This document shows, one piece after another, positions 52,108 through 59,336 of a stretch of DNA of 64,000 nt. The position numbers and the translations under genes were made by a program. The notes beneath the pieces are model-generated. The model saw only the letters and a program-made list of their open reading frames with translations, searched no databases and had not been told where the DNA came from. This stretch comes from JAYENK01 sp034722035. Lineage in GTDB: Bacteria > Patescibacteriota > Patescibacteriia > Patescibacteriales > UBA12075. The stretch covers positions 1 to 64,000 of the forward strand of contig JAYENK010000029.1 in the NCBI GenBank assembly GCA_034722035.1. The letters are read 5' to 3'. The number at the start of each line of letters is the position of its first letter. Within the stretch, counting starts at the first letter, position 1.

Positions 52108-52323
52108 TTATTTTACAGGGAAAAAGGTTATTACTTTAATTATTTTATTTTCACTACTATAAATTACATTAATGTTATTTTTGATAGCTGAAAAATATTT
52201 ACCCTTTTTTTTAGTATCATCCGGATTCGCAATCGTATCTTCAATTTGTTCCCGCGTAAAAAACACCTGATGTCTATTCAGTATTTCAAATTTTTGATCT
52301 GCGTATTTACTAAAATATATCAT
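52108..52323 (-). CDS. DUF4258-like small protein
   Basis: 71 residues from the ATG at 52323, which has AAGGA seven bases upstream; a GTG at 52338 lies inside a hairpin. The sequence MIYFSKYADQKFEILNRHQV, then FTREQIEDTIANPDDTKKKG and INVIYSSENKIIKVITFFPV, matches the DUF4258 pattern (HxxxR-like start, YxxxxxxxxVITxxP end). This family resembles RelE/BrnT folds in size and layout. With the downstream DUF2283 gene it may form a regulatory pair. Confidence 0.55.
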   Translation of the reverse strand: MIYFSKYADQKFEILNRHQVFFTREQIEDTIANPDDTKKKGKYFSAIKNNINVIYSSENKIIKVITFFPVK

Positions 52324-52332
52324 TTTTTTCCT

Positions 52333-52356
52333 TAGCACATTCTATGGAATGTGCTA
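52333..52356. promoter_or_regulatory. Perfect 10-bp palindrome upstream of the DUF4258 gene
   Basis: TAGCACATTC and GAATGTGCTA flank a four-base loop, ten bases before the ATG at 52323. On the minus strand a TAATAC box precedes it. It could be an operator or a leader hairpin. Confidence 0.5.
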
Positions 52357-52444
52357 GTATTATTAATTTGAAAACAGAAAAATATTAGTAATATTAAAAT
52401 TAAGATAAAAGCATAAAATTATCAGGAAAGACCAATGATAGTTA

Positions 52445-53140
52445 TTAGTTAGAATTATTTTCATTGCATTGTCCGTCCATTGTACATGCATCTTCTCCTT
52501 CGCCCGAAACAAGCTGGCAATGATATGTGTATCCACTTGGTAGAGCACCTTGTTTACGACATTCTTTGTGAGATATTGCTGACTCCTTTTTTTTCTTTTT
52601 GCAAGCACAAAGTAACCCTATATGATCGTTTGCGCTACCTGGGCAGTAACTTTCATCTTTTTCATCCCATGTTATTAAATCTACTCTATTTTTCCAGTAG
52701 CACTCTGAATGATTGCTCATATCAACAACACTCGGTGTCTCCAGCTTAATCGCTGTCATCGTCAATAAATTCGGATTAACCATATATAACAAAGTATAAG
52801 ACGAAAGGGCTAGAATCAAGCCGGTCAATGATGAAAAAATCCATTGTTTAGCGTTGTCCATTTTGCTGGCGTTGCCGGCGGCCGTAATATATAATACTCC
52901 ACCATACATCATTACCACCGTTGCCAAAATTCCAACGATACCAAGGGCGTAAGTATAAATTGCATTTATTAGATTTCCGATTGAGTTGGGACCAATTTTT
53001 TTGTGACTAAATCCAATTTGATCAATAACTTGGGCGTCAAAATCTATTGCTGCCTGTACCGAGCTAATTTGTGCAAATAAAATAATGAATAAAAATAGAA
53101 AAAATAAAGGAATGATGTGTTTTGTTGTTTTTTTTGTCAT
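52445..53140 (-). CDS. VirB2/TrbC-like pilin with Cys-rich tail
   Basis: 231 residues. A signal peptide (about 1-30, ending VQAA) is followed by a short polar part and two hydrophobic helices (about 57-83, TYALGIVGILATVVMMYGG, and 98-118) around a short basic loop with GNASKMDNAKQW. This is the layout of VirB2-type pilins of type IV secretion. Beyond the usual end lies an extra domain of about 110 residues with eight Cys and a KKKKK run, which is not part of classic VirB2. No other secretion gene adjoins. In Patescibacteria, stand-alone copies are common in my experience. Confidence 0.7.
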   Translation of the reverse strand: MTKKTTKHIIPLFFLFLFIILFAQISSVQAAIDFDAQVIDQIGFSHKKIGPNSIGNLINAIYTYALGIVGILATVVMMYGGVLYITAAGNASKMDNAKQWIFSSLTGLILALSSYTLLYMVNPNLLTMTAIKLETPSVVDMSNHSECYWKNRVDLITWDEKDESYCPGSANDHIGLLCACKKKKKESAISHKECRKQGALPSGYTYHCQLVSGEGEDACTMDGQCNENNSN

Positions 53141-53156
53141 AAGTTATTTGATGACT

Positions 53157-53429
53157 CTATAAACAGTTATATATATCGTGTTTTCCGATTGATATAAAAG
53201 TAATCTCTCCATTGATTTGACGCTCGAATATAATTCGATAATTTTTGTTAATTGAAATTGACCAGGCATTTTTTAACCGTCCATGTAGTTCGTGCATTCT
53301 TAATGATGAGTGAAGAGGATTGATTTTAAAGATTTTTTCTGTAGTAATTGCTTTTTTTATTATTTTTTTTGGCAATTTTTTTAATTGCTTTGCAAATTTT
53401 TTTGAATATTTTATTTTTACTACGATCAT
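53157..53429 (-). CDS. RelE/ParE-family toxin
   Basis: A 90-residue type II toxin of the RelE/StbE/YafQ kind: IKYSKKFAKQLKKLPKKI at the start, then LHSSLRMHELHGRLKNAWSIS and NKNYRIIFERQ, ending FISIGKHDIYNCL, where the final GKHDIY matches the family's GSHDELY/GTHDxVY ending. Toxins of this kind cleave mRNA at the ribosome. It overlaps the antitoxin gene by four bases (ATGA), the usual coupling. Confidence 0.85.
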   Translation of the reverse strand: MIVVKIKYSKKFAKQLKKLPKKIIKKAITTEKIFKINPLHSSLRMHELHGRLKNAWSISINKNYRIIFERQINGEITFISIGKHDIYNCL

Positions 53430-53659
53430 AATAGATCAGCTATTGAATTAGCCTTAATTAAAGTTCCTTTTTTATATTCTTGCCTAGCTTTTTTAATCAT
53501 TTTAGCTAGACTGTCTTCAGAAATAATATTATCATCTCCGTCCATTTCAAGTAGATACTTAATATAACTGCTAATTGATTTGTATCCGCGTTTTTTTACC
53601 CTGTTTTTTATTTCTTTGATTGTTTTTCCTGGCATAGAAAGACTTAAAATTTCACGCAT
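53426..53659 (-). CDS. Antitoxin, ribbon-helix-helix type
   Basis: 77 residues. The N-terminus MREILSLSMPGKTIKEIKNRVKKRGY has the beta strand and helices of a ribbon-helix-helix DNA-binding domain; the remaining helices would wrap the toxin. It is the first gene of the pair. Just upstream is a perfect 9-bp inverted repeat overlapping its promoter, consistent with self-repression. Confidence 0.8.
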   Translation of the reverse strand: MREILSLSMPGKTIKEIKNRVKKRGYKSISSYIKYLLEMDGDDNIISEDSLAKMIKKARQEYKKGTLIKANSIADLL

Positions 53660-53681
53660 AAATTTATTTTATTTATTATTG

Positions 53682-53719
53682 TGTAATACAAGTGTATTAC
53701 AAATTAATATTTTTGTCAA
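53682..53719 (-). promoter_or_regulatory. Promoter and palindromic operator of the toxin-antitoxin pair
   Basis: On the minus strand TTGACA (plus coordinates 53714-53719) precedes a perfect inverted repeat TGTAATACA-N2-TGTATTACA (53682-53701) that covers the -10 position. The antitoxin ATG is 22 bases further on. Confidence 0.7.
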
Positions 53720-53720
53720 T

Positions 53721-54902
53721 TTATCCCACAAACCGACATTTGTCACTACTTCGCCCAACTTCAATGACGATTGATTTGATCATTTTTTTGGTAATATCGC
53801 GTCCGCCCAGGCCGACAATGAAACCTTGAATTTTGGTTTTGGTTTTGTTTTTGGCAGCTGCTTTAACATCCAAGGTAAGGGGGCCATCGCTTGCTCCCAA
53901 AGAAATCGCTTTCTCTACAACCGCTACTTGTTTAACGCCGGTGATTGATTTGAGCAGTTCATTGGCGGGGAACGGACGATAACATTTTATTTTGACAACA
54001 CCAACGCCACCATAAACTTTATTTTTATTCATTTCGTCTACCGCGTCTTTAATTGTTCCAATCAAAGAGCCCATTGCAATCAAAACTGTCTTGGGTCGGA
54101 TAGCGCCGTAGTATTCCAAAAGACCATTATTGATATGGGCGTTTTTTTCAGTTTTTTTAATTACACCCGGTACTTTCTTTTTTAGATTTTCATATTCATC
54201 AAAAATACTTTTGGCCGAATTTAACATTGCATTATGCAGTTCTTCGCGTATTTCCAGATAATAAGCCGGTGGAGCAAAAGTACCTAAACTATGTGGATTT
54301 TTTGTATCCAGATATCCGCCGGATGTCGGTTTATAATTAGGGAGAAATTTTTTAACGTCCGCTCGATTAGGGATTGATACATTTTCATAAGTATGAGTTA
54401 AAACAAAGCCATCAATGCAAACCATGGCTGGTAATTTGTCTTTTTCCGCTACTTTGTAGGCTAGTAAATGCTGCTCCAGTGCTTCTTGGTGGTTCTCGGC
54501 ATAAAATTGAATCCAGCCGGCGTCGCGCACTGTCATTGAGTCTTGATGGTCATTCCAGATTGTGATTGGGGCAGATATACCACGATTAGCCAGTGTTATT
54601 ACAACCGGTAAGCGCATACCGGCAATATTAAAAATAACTTCAGTCATCAGAAGCAATCCCTGTGAGCTGGTGGCAGTATAGGTACGGACGCCAGTCGCGC
54701 TTGCACCGGTGACAATTGAAGCGGCTGCAAATTCACTCTCGGCGCGAACATATTCATAAGTAGCTTTGCCATCAGCCTTGAGTTTAGCTAAATCTTCAAC
54801 AATATGCGTTTGTGGCGTAATCGGATAAGCGGAAACAACCGCCGGTTTAATATTATTGATAGTTTGAGCAATCGCTTGAGAGCCTTCTAATATTTGTTTC
54901 AT
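53721..54902 (-). CDS. porA: 2-oxoacid (pyruvate):ferredoxin oxidoreductase, alpha subunit
   Basis: 393 residues. It starts MKQILEGSQAIAQTINNIKP and has SAYPITPQTHIVEDLAKL, the ESEFAAASIVTGASATGVRTYTATSSQGL block (given as a region) and a C-terminal domain with GVGVVKIKCYRPFPANEL. These match the alpha part of pyruvate:ferredoxin oxidoreductases, which binds the pyrimidine side of TPP. It follows porD by seven bases. The toxin-antitoxin pair lies just after its 3' end, where porB would normally be. Confidence 0.93.
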   Translation of the reverse strand: MKQILEGSQAIAQTINNIKPAVVSAYPITPQTHIVEDLAKLKADGKATYEYVRAESEFAAASIVTGASATGVRTYTATSSQGLLLMTEVIFNIAGMRLPVVITLANRGISAPITIWNDHQDSMTVRDAGWIQFYAENHQEALEQHLLAYKVAEKDKLPAMVCIDGFVLTHTYENVSIPNRADVKKFLPNYKPTSGGYLDTKNPHSLGTFAPPAYYLEIREELHNAMLNSAKSIFDEYENLKKKVPGVIKKTEKNAHINNGLLEYYGAIRPKTVLIAMGSLIGTIKDAVDEMNKNKVYGGVGVVKIKCYRPFPANELLKSITGVKQVAVVEKAISLGASDGPLTLDVKAAAKNKTKTKIQGFIVGLGGRDITKKMIKSIVIEVGRSSDKCRFVG

Positions 54903-54909
54903 AGATTTT

Positions 54910-55167
54910 TTATTTAGTTTCTAATTTCATCTTAATACACTTAACCGGGCATTTGGCGGCGCAGAGGCCACAACCTTTACAATAATCATAATCGGTTTTG
55001 GGTTGGTTTTTTTTGCCTTTTTTTATCATGGCAATGCAAGTCTCGGGGCAAACTTTGGCGCAAGCGCCGCAACCGATACATTTGTCATAATCGGTGCGGG
55101 GGATAAAGGTGCGCCAGCCCCCGGTTTTATTATTAGTTGTTGAACCTGGTTTTACTGCTAAATCCAT
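54910..55167 (-). CDS. porD: 2-oxoacid:ferredoxin oxidoreductase, delta (ferredoxin) subunit
   Basis: About 85 residues with two 4Fe-4S sites, CIGCGACAKVCPETC and CKGCGLCAAKCPVKC, which carry electrons out of the enzyme. The N-terminal GGWRTFIPRTDYDKC is typical of PorD. I prefer the ATG at 55167; the upstream TTG at 55182 would add only five residues. It lies between porG and porA, as usual in four-subunit enzymes. Confidence 0.92.
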   Translation of the reverse strand: MDLAVKPGSTTNNKTGGWRTFIPRTDYDKCIGCGACAKVCPETCIAMIKKGKKNQPKTDYDYCKGCGLCAAKCPVKCIKMKLETK

Positions 55168-55175
55168 AGTATTAT

Positions 55176-55240
55176 AATGCAAATTTACGAATGATATGCG
55201 AATCTACAAATTCGAATTATGCGAAAAATCATTGCGTAGA
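55176..55240. repeat. AATTCGAATTATGCGAA-type repeat, copy 1
   Basis: The spacer between porG and porD holds AATTTACGAATGATATGCGAA and AAATTCGAATTATGCGAA. Closely similar sequence is at 56690-56735. Confidence 0.5.
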
Positions 55241-55258
55241 AATGTGATTTTTAATTTT

Positions 55259-55804
55259 TTAATTCATGTTGTATGCTCTAGTTATTGCGTTTATGTTTTT
55301 TTCGACTAAGCTCTGACTTTTGGTGCCAAATTTTTGTTTGATTGCTTTTTCAAGAGATTTTAGAGTGATTAAGCCGGTGGCTTTGGCGAAAGCACCGAGG
55401 ATTACGGTGTTGACAATGTTTCGGCCAATTTCTTCCATCGCAATTTCGGTTGCATTTAAGACAAACAAATTTTCTTTTGGAATAGGTAGATCAATTTCTT
55501 CCTTTTTTTTGGTTGAATTGAGGATTAATAAAGTCTCTTTGTCGGATCCTTTGGTGGCGTCAACTGTGCCGATCAAGGAAGAGTCTTGAATAATTAAAAT
55601 ATCCGGCTCGTAGATGTGTTCACGCGTGCGGATAGGTGAGTCGTCGATCCTGGCAAAAGCTTCAATCGGCGCGCCGGTACGCTCCACGCCAAAAGAAGGA
55701 AAGGCTTGTGAATAATGCCCCTCATTGAAAGCGGCAATTGCAGTAAGTTCGGCGGCAGTGACAACGCCCTGTCCGCCCCGACCGTGAAATCTAATTTGAT
55801 GCAT
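55259..55804 (-). CDS. porG: 2-oxoacid:ferredoxin oxidoreductase, gamma subunit
   Basis: 181 residues. It starts MHQIRFHGRGGQGVVTAAEL (the GRGGQG loop is the family signature) and contains YSQAFPSFGVERTGAPIEAFARI, typical of PorG. The first codon directly abuts the stop of the DsbA-like gene upstream, so the two are co-transcribed. Together with porD and porA it makes a complex lacking only porB, which is at 50881. Confidence 0.93.
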   Translation of the reverse strand: MHQIRFHGRGGQGVVTAAELTAIAAFNEGHYSQAFPSFGVERTGAPIEAFARIDDSPIRTREHIYEPDILIIQDSSLIGTVDATKGSDKETLLILNSTKKKEEIDLPIPKENLFVLNATEIAMEEIGRNIVNTVILGAFAKATGLITLKSLEKAIKQKFGTKSQSLVEKNINAITRAYNMN

Positions 55805-56488
55805 TTATTTGTTGTTATTTTTATTATTTTGAATTAGTAATCCATTAATTATTTCGGAAAATATGTTAGGTGGAATATTCCCGGCGATTTTGATGTCATT
55901 GATATACCAAGTGGGAGTGCCAGTTATACCCAGGTTTTGCCCGGCTTTAAGATCAGCCGTAACTGAACCTAGATATTTTTTTCCTTCCAAGCAGTTATTA
56001 AATTTTTTTCCATCAAGACCAATTTGGCGCGCCAATTCATTTAATTCATTGGCAGTGCTAATGCCTTGGTTGAGAAAAAGGGAATCATGCATCGCCCAAA
56101 ATTTGTCTTGCTCGCCAGCGCATTCGGCCGAAAGCGCCAAAAGAGTAGAGTACTCGGTTATTATAGGATAATGGCGATAAATTATTCTTATTTTATCTTG
56201 ATATTTTAGGCTAATCTCTCTTATTGTTGAAAAAGCGTTTTTACAATAAGGGCAGGTAAAATCACTAAATTCAACAATAGTAATAAGCGGGGAAGAGCTT
56301 CCAATCGAATGGCTAAGCGGGTTATTATTGATTAGTTTCAATTTTTCCGTACTAACAGTATATTTAGAAGAGCTCGTGCTATCAATTGGGTTTTTGTATA
56401 TTTTGAAACTTTTTACTCCAATAATTACTATAACAATAATAAATAATAATAGAGTCAATAAAAATATAATGAAAAAAAATTTTTTCAT
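55805..56488 (-). CDS. DsbA-family thiol-disulfide oxidoreductase, membrane-anchored
   Basis: 227 residues with an N-terminal membrane anchor (about 5-24) and a thioredoxin-like fold. The active site is FTCPYC (Cys79-Pro-Tyr-Cys82), and the cis-Pro loop is GITGTPTWYIN. The helical insert holds ECAGEQDKFWAMHDSLF. This is the layout of DsbA/BdbD-like proteins that form or reshuffle disulfides outside the membrane. It is the first gene of the por operon and ends exactly where porG starts; the reason for the pairing is unclear. Cys-rich secreted proteins nearby (52445, 60344) could be clients. Confidence 0.87.
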   Translation of the reverse strand: MKKFFFIIFLLTLLLFIIVIVIIGVKSFKIYKNPIDSTSSSKYTVSTEKLKLINNNPLSHSIGSSSPLITIVEFSDFTCPYCKNAFSTIREISLKYQDKIRIIYRHYPIITEYSTLLALSAECAGEQDKFWAMHDSLFLNQGISTANELNELARQIGLDGKKFNNCLEGKKYLGSVTADLKAGQNLGITGTPTWYINDIKIAGNIPPNIFSEIINGLLIQNNKNNNK

Positions 56489-56560
56489 CTTTGATTTGTT
56501 TTATATTAAATAATCTTTTATAATATTAATTATAACATATTTTAAGTATTATATCCAAAA

Positions 56561-56689
56561 ATGATAAACAATAATAAAAAAGAAGAAGAAATAAGAAAAA
56601 AGTACGAAAAACGGGACAAGAAGAAGGCAAAAAAGATGAAGGTTAGTGGAAAAAGTGTATTTAAAGTGCAAAAAATTAGAAATAAATGA
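56561..56689 (+). CDS. Small basic protein, 42 residues
   Basis: The frame encodes MINNNKKEEEIRKKYEKRD followed by KKKAKKMKVSGKSVFKVQ and a basic end. The RKKYEKRDKKK...MKVSGKSVFK pattern resembles short conserved proteins I recall from other Patescibacteria genomes, though I cannot confirm this. It has no membrane segment and may bind nucleic acid. No clear Shine-Dalgarno is seen. Confidence 0.45.
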   Translation: MINNNKKEEEIRKKYEKRDKKKAKKMKVSGKSVFKVQKIRNK

Positions 56690-56735
56690 TAATGCGAATT
56701 TATGCAAATATAGCGAATTCGAATTATGCGAATAT
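56690..56735. repeat. AATTCGAATTATGCGAA-type repeat, copy 2
   Basis: AATGCGAATTTATGCAAATA and GCGAATTCGAATTATGCGAA match the spacer at 55176-55240. Confidence 0.5.
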
Positions 56736-56738
56736 TTT

Positions 56739-56860
56739 ATGAAAAAAAATATTTTAATTATATTTTTATTTTTTTAGTAGCTTCGCCTGTTTTTGCTGAA
56801 GAGAGAATTAAAGATTACACGATTGATATTAATTTTAATTATAATAGGTATATTTTTTAA
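56739..56860 (+). pseudogene. Truncated, frameshifted start of a secreted (DUF2207-like) protein
   Basis: An ATG at 56739 opens MKKNILIIFLFF and then hits a stop. In the next frame the reading continues LVASPVFAEERIKDYTIDIN up to a TAA at 56860. Joined, these form a normal signal peptide with an AxA-like cleavage site and a mature start of the kind found in DUF2207 membrane proteins (ExIxxYxxxIxIN). The rest of the gene is missing. A one-base frameshift within a T-run and a deletion explain it best. Confidence 0.5.
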
Positions 56861-56876
56861 AACAAAAAAATGCGTA

Positions 56877-56904
56877 TTGATTATTTTTGCGTTTCTGCTA
56901 AGAT
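56877..56904 (+). promoter_or_regulatory. Promoter of leuS
   Basis: TTGATT at 56877-56882 and an extended -10 TGCTAAGAT (box 56899-56904) are 16 bases apart. The ATG is at 56931. Confidence 0.5.
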
Positions 56905-56930
56905 AAGGAAAGATATAAAAAATAAAAACA

Positions 56931-59336
56931 ATGGAAAAATATAATTATAATAAAACAGAAAAAAAGTGGAGTCAAAAATGGGTAGAAGACAAGACTTTTA
57001 CACCTGACTTAAAAAACGCGAAAGATCCTTACTACGCGCTTTTTATGTTTCCTTATCCGAGCGCTGAAGGGCTGCATATTGGGAATTTTTATGCTTTTGT
57101 TTGTACAGACGTAATGGCAAAATACAAAAAACTACAAGGTAAGGACGTGTTTGAGCCTTTTGGCTTTGATGCTTTTGGCATGCACTTGGAAAATTATGCC
57201 CTAAAAATAGGGGAGAGGCCACAAGCAGTAGAGGCGCGTACTACCAAAAATTTTCGTAAGCAAGCACAGTCGGCCGGACTTTCTTGTGATTATACTCGTG
57301 AAGTTGACACAACCAAGCCGGAGTATTACAAATGGACCCAGTGGCTTTTTACTAAACTTTTTGAAAAAGATTTGGCTTATCAGAAAGAAGCTTTGCTCAA
57401 TTGGTGTCCATCTTGCCAGACGGTTTTGGCGGACGAACAGATAGAAGACGGGATTTGTGAAAGGTGCAATGCTCAGCCGGAGAAAAAAACAATGAAACAA
57501 TGGTTTTTTCGTATTACGGCTTACGCGGATAAAATGCTTGAAGGACTTGAGGACATGGATTGGTCGGAAATTACAAAAGCAGCGCAGAAGAATTGGATTG
57601 GTAAAAGTGAAGGAGCGGAAGTTGAATTTAGAATCAAGAATTTAGAATCAAGAATTAAAGTGTTCACTACTCGTCCGGATACTTTGTTTGGCGTGACTTA
57701 TATGGTGTTGGCGACGGAGCATTCTTTAATTAAAAATTTAAAATTAAGAATTAAAAATTATCAAGAAGTTCAAGCATATATTAAAAAAACTGAAGCTAAG
57801 TCAGAGTTAGAACGAACAGAAAACAAAGAGAAGACCGGAGTAAAATTAGAGGGGGTGTATGCGGTTAATCCGGTAAACAATGAAAAAATATCGATTTGGA
57901 TTGCGGATTATGTAATGATGGGTTATGGGACGGGCGCGATTATGGCAGTGCCGGCGCATGATGAGCGTGATTATGAGTTTGCGAAAAAGTTTGATTTGCC
58001 CATTGTCGAAGTGTTGAGTGGGGGAAATATTGAAAAAGAGGCATATATTGGGGACGGCAATCATATTAACTCCGGTTTTTTGAATGGTTTAAATAAAGAG
58101 AACGCAATTAAAAAAATTACTGATTGGCTTGAAGAAAAAAAATTTGGTAAAAAAGAAGTAAATTATCGTTTGCGTGATTGGTGTATTTCTCGGCAACGCT
58201 ATTGGGGACCGCCGGTACCGGTTGTGTATTGTGAGAAATGTGGAATTTTATCAGTGCCAGAAAAGGATTTGCCGGTAATGTTGCCCGAAACTCAAGAATG
58301 GGAGCCATCCGGCGATGGACGAGGACCGCTTGCCAAGGTGGACGAATTTATGAATACAAAATGTCCTAAATGCGGTGAGCCAGCTGTACGCGAAGCTGAC
58401 GTAATGGACAATTTTCTTGATTCGGCTTGGTATTTTTTTCGTTATATTTCGCCAAGTAATTCTGAGGCGATATTTGATGCTAAGCTAGGTAAGAAGTGGC
58501 TGCCGGTTGATTTGTATGTTGGCGGCAATGAACATGCAGTTCTTCATTTGATGTATACCCGTTTTATTACAATGTTTTTGCACGATTTGGATTTGATTGA
58601 TTTTAATAATCCTTTTAAAAAGTTTCGGGCGAATGGTATGATTTTAAAAGACGGCAAGAAAATGAGCAAGTCTAAGGGAAACGTGATTAGTCCGGAGGAG
58701 TATGGTAAAAAAGTCGGTTATGACGCGCTTAAAACTTATTTACTCTTTCTTGGCCCTTTGAGTGAAGACAGGTCTTTTACCGATACCGGCGTTCAAGGCA
58801 CAAAAAGATGGGTGGAGAAAGTTTATAAATTAAAGGAAAAAGTATTGGATAAATATGATGACAGCGAAGAAGCGGCCAGAAAGTTGCACCAGACAATTAA
58901 AGTGGTTGGGGAAAATTTTGAAGAGCAAAAATATAACACAGCCGTGGCCAGGTTAATGGAGCTTACCAATGTATTTGTTCAAGCTAAAAATATATCAAAA
59001 GAAAACTGGAAAAAATATTTAGCGATTATAGCTCCCTTTACTCCGGCTTTGGCCGAGGAGCTTTGGCGCGAATTTGGAAATAAGACTTCAATTTTTAGCG
59101 GTAGGAATTGGCCGGATTATGATAAAAAATCAATCAAAGAAGAAACAGTTGGAATAGTCGTGCAAATTAATGGCAAAGTGCGGGATAAGCTGAAATTAAA
59201 TGCAGATATTAGCGAGGCGGACGCAATAAAAAAAGCCAAAGAATCAGAAAAAGTGAAAAAATGGCTTTTTGATAAAGAGATTATAAAAGAAATTTATGTA
59301 AAAGGGAAGTTGGTTAGTTTGGCGGTTAAAGATTAG
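56931..59336 (+). CDS. leuS: Leucyl-tRNA synthetase
   Basis: LeuRS (801 residues) charges tRNA-Leu. The HIGH motif is HIGN in PYPSAEGLHIGNFYAF (His49), and KMSKS is at 577-581. The editing domain has FTTRPDTLFGVTYM and YGTGAIMAVPAHDERDYEFA. Zinc-like pairs CPSCQ and CERC lie early. Two places in the editing insertion are written in AT repeat sequence (57625-57660 and 57727-57760) and code for RIKNLESRIK and IKNLKLRIKNY. The 3' end overlaps the converging gene at 59326 by 11 bases. Confidence 0.97.
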   Translation: MEKYNYNKTEKKWSQKWVEDKTFTPDLKNAKDPYYALFMFPYPSAEGLHIGNFYAFVCTDVMAKYKKLQGKDVFEPFGFDAFGMHLENYALKIGERPQAVEARTTKNFRKQAQSAGLSCDYTREVDTTKPEYYKWTQWLFTKLFEKDLAYQKEALLNWCPSCQTVLADEQIEDGICERCNAQPEKKTMKQWFFRITAYADKMLEGLEDMDWSEITKAAQKNWIGKSEGAEVEFRIKNLESRIKVFTTRPDTLFGVTYMVLATEHSLIKNLKLRIKNYQEVQAYIKKTEAKSELERTENKEKTGVKLEGVYAVNPVNNEKISIWIADYVMMGYGTGAIMAVPAHDERDYEFAKKFDLPIVEVLSGGNIEKEAYIGDGNHINSGFLNGLNKENAIKKITDWLEEKKFGKKEVNYRLRDWCISRQRYWGPPVPVVYCEKCGILSVPEKDLPVMLPETQEWEPSGDGRGPLAKVDEFMNTKCPKCGEPAVREADVMDNFLDSAWYFFRYISPSNSEAIFDAKLGKKWLPVDLYVGGNEHAVLHLMYTRFITMFLHDLDLIDFNNPFKKFRANGMILKDGKKMSKSKGNVISPEEYGKKVGYDALKTYLLFLGPLSEDRSFTDTGVQGTKRWVEKVYKLKEKVLDKYDDSEEAARKLHQTIKVVGENFEEQKYNTAVARLMELTNVFVQAKNISKENWKKYLAIIAPFTPALAEELWREFGNKTSIFSGRNWPDYDKKSIKEETVGIVVQINGKVRDKLKLNADISEADAIKKAKESEKVKKWLFDKEIIKEIYVKGKLVSLAVKD
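57625..57660 (+). repeat. AT repeat inside leuS, first site
   Basis: The unit TTTAGAATCAAGAA occurs twice in tandem within the start of the editing domain and stays in frame. Confidence 0.5.
57727..57760 (+). repeat. AT repeat inside leuS, second site
   Basis: AATTAAAAATTTAAAATTAA and GAATTAAAAATTA form a copy of the intergenic AATTAAAAATTAAGAATT unit inside the coding sequence. Confidence 0.55.
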
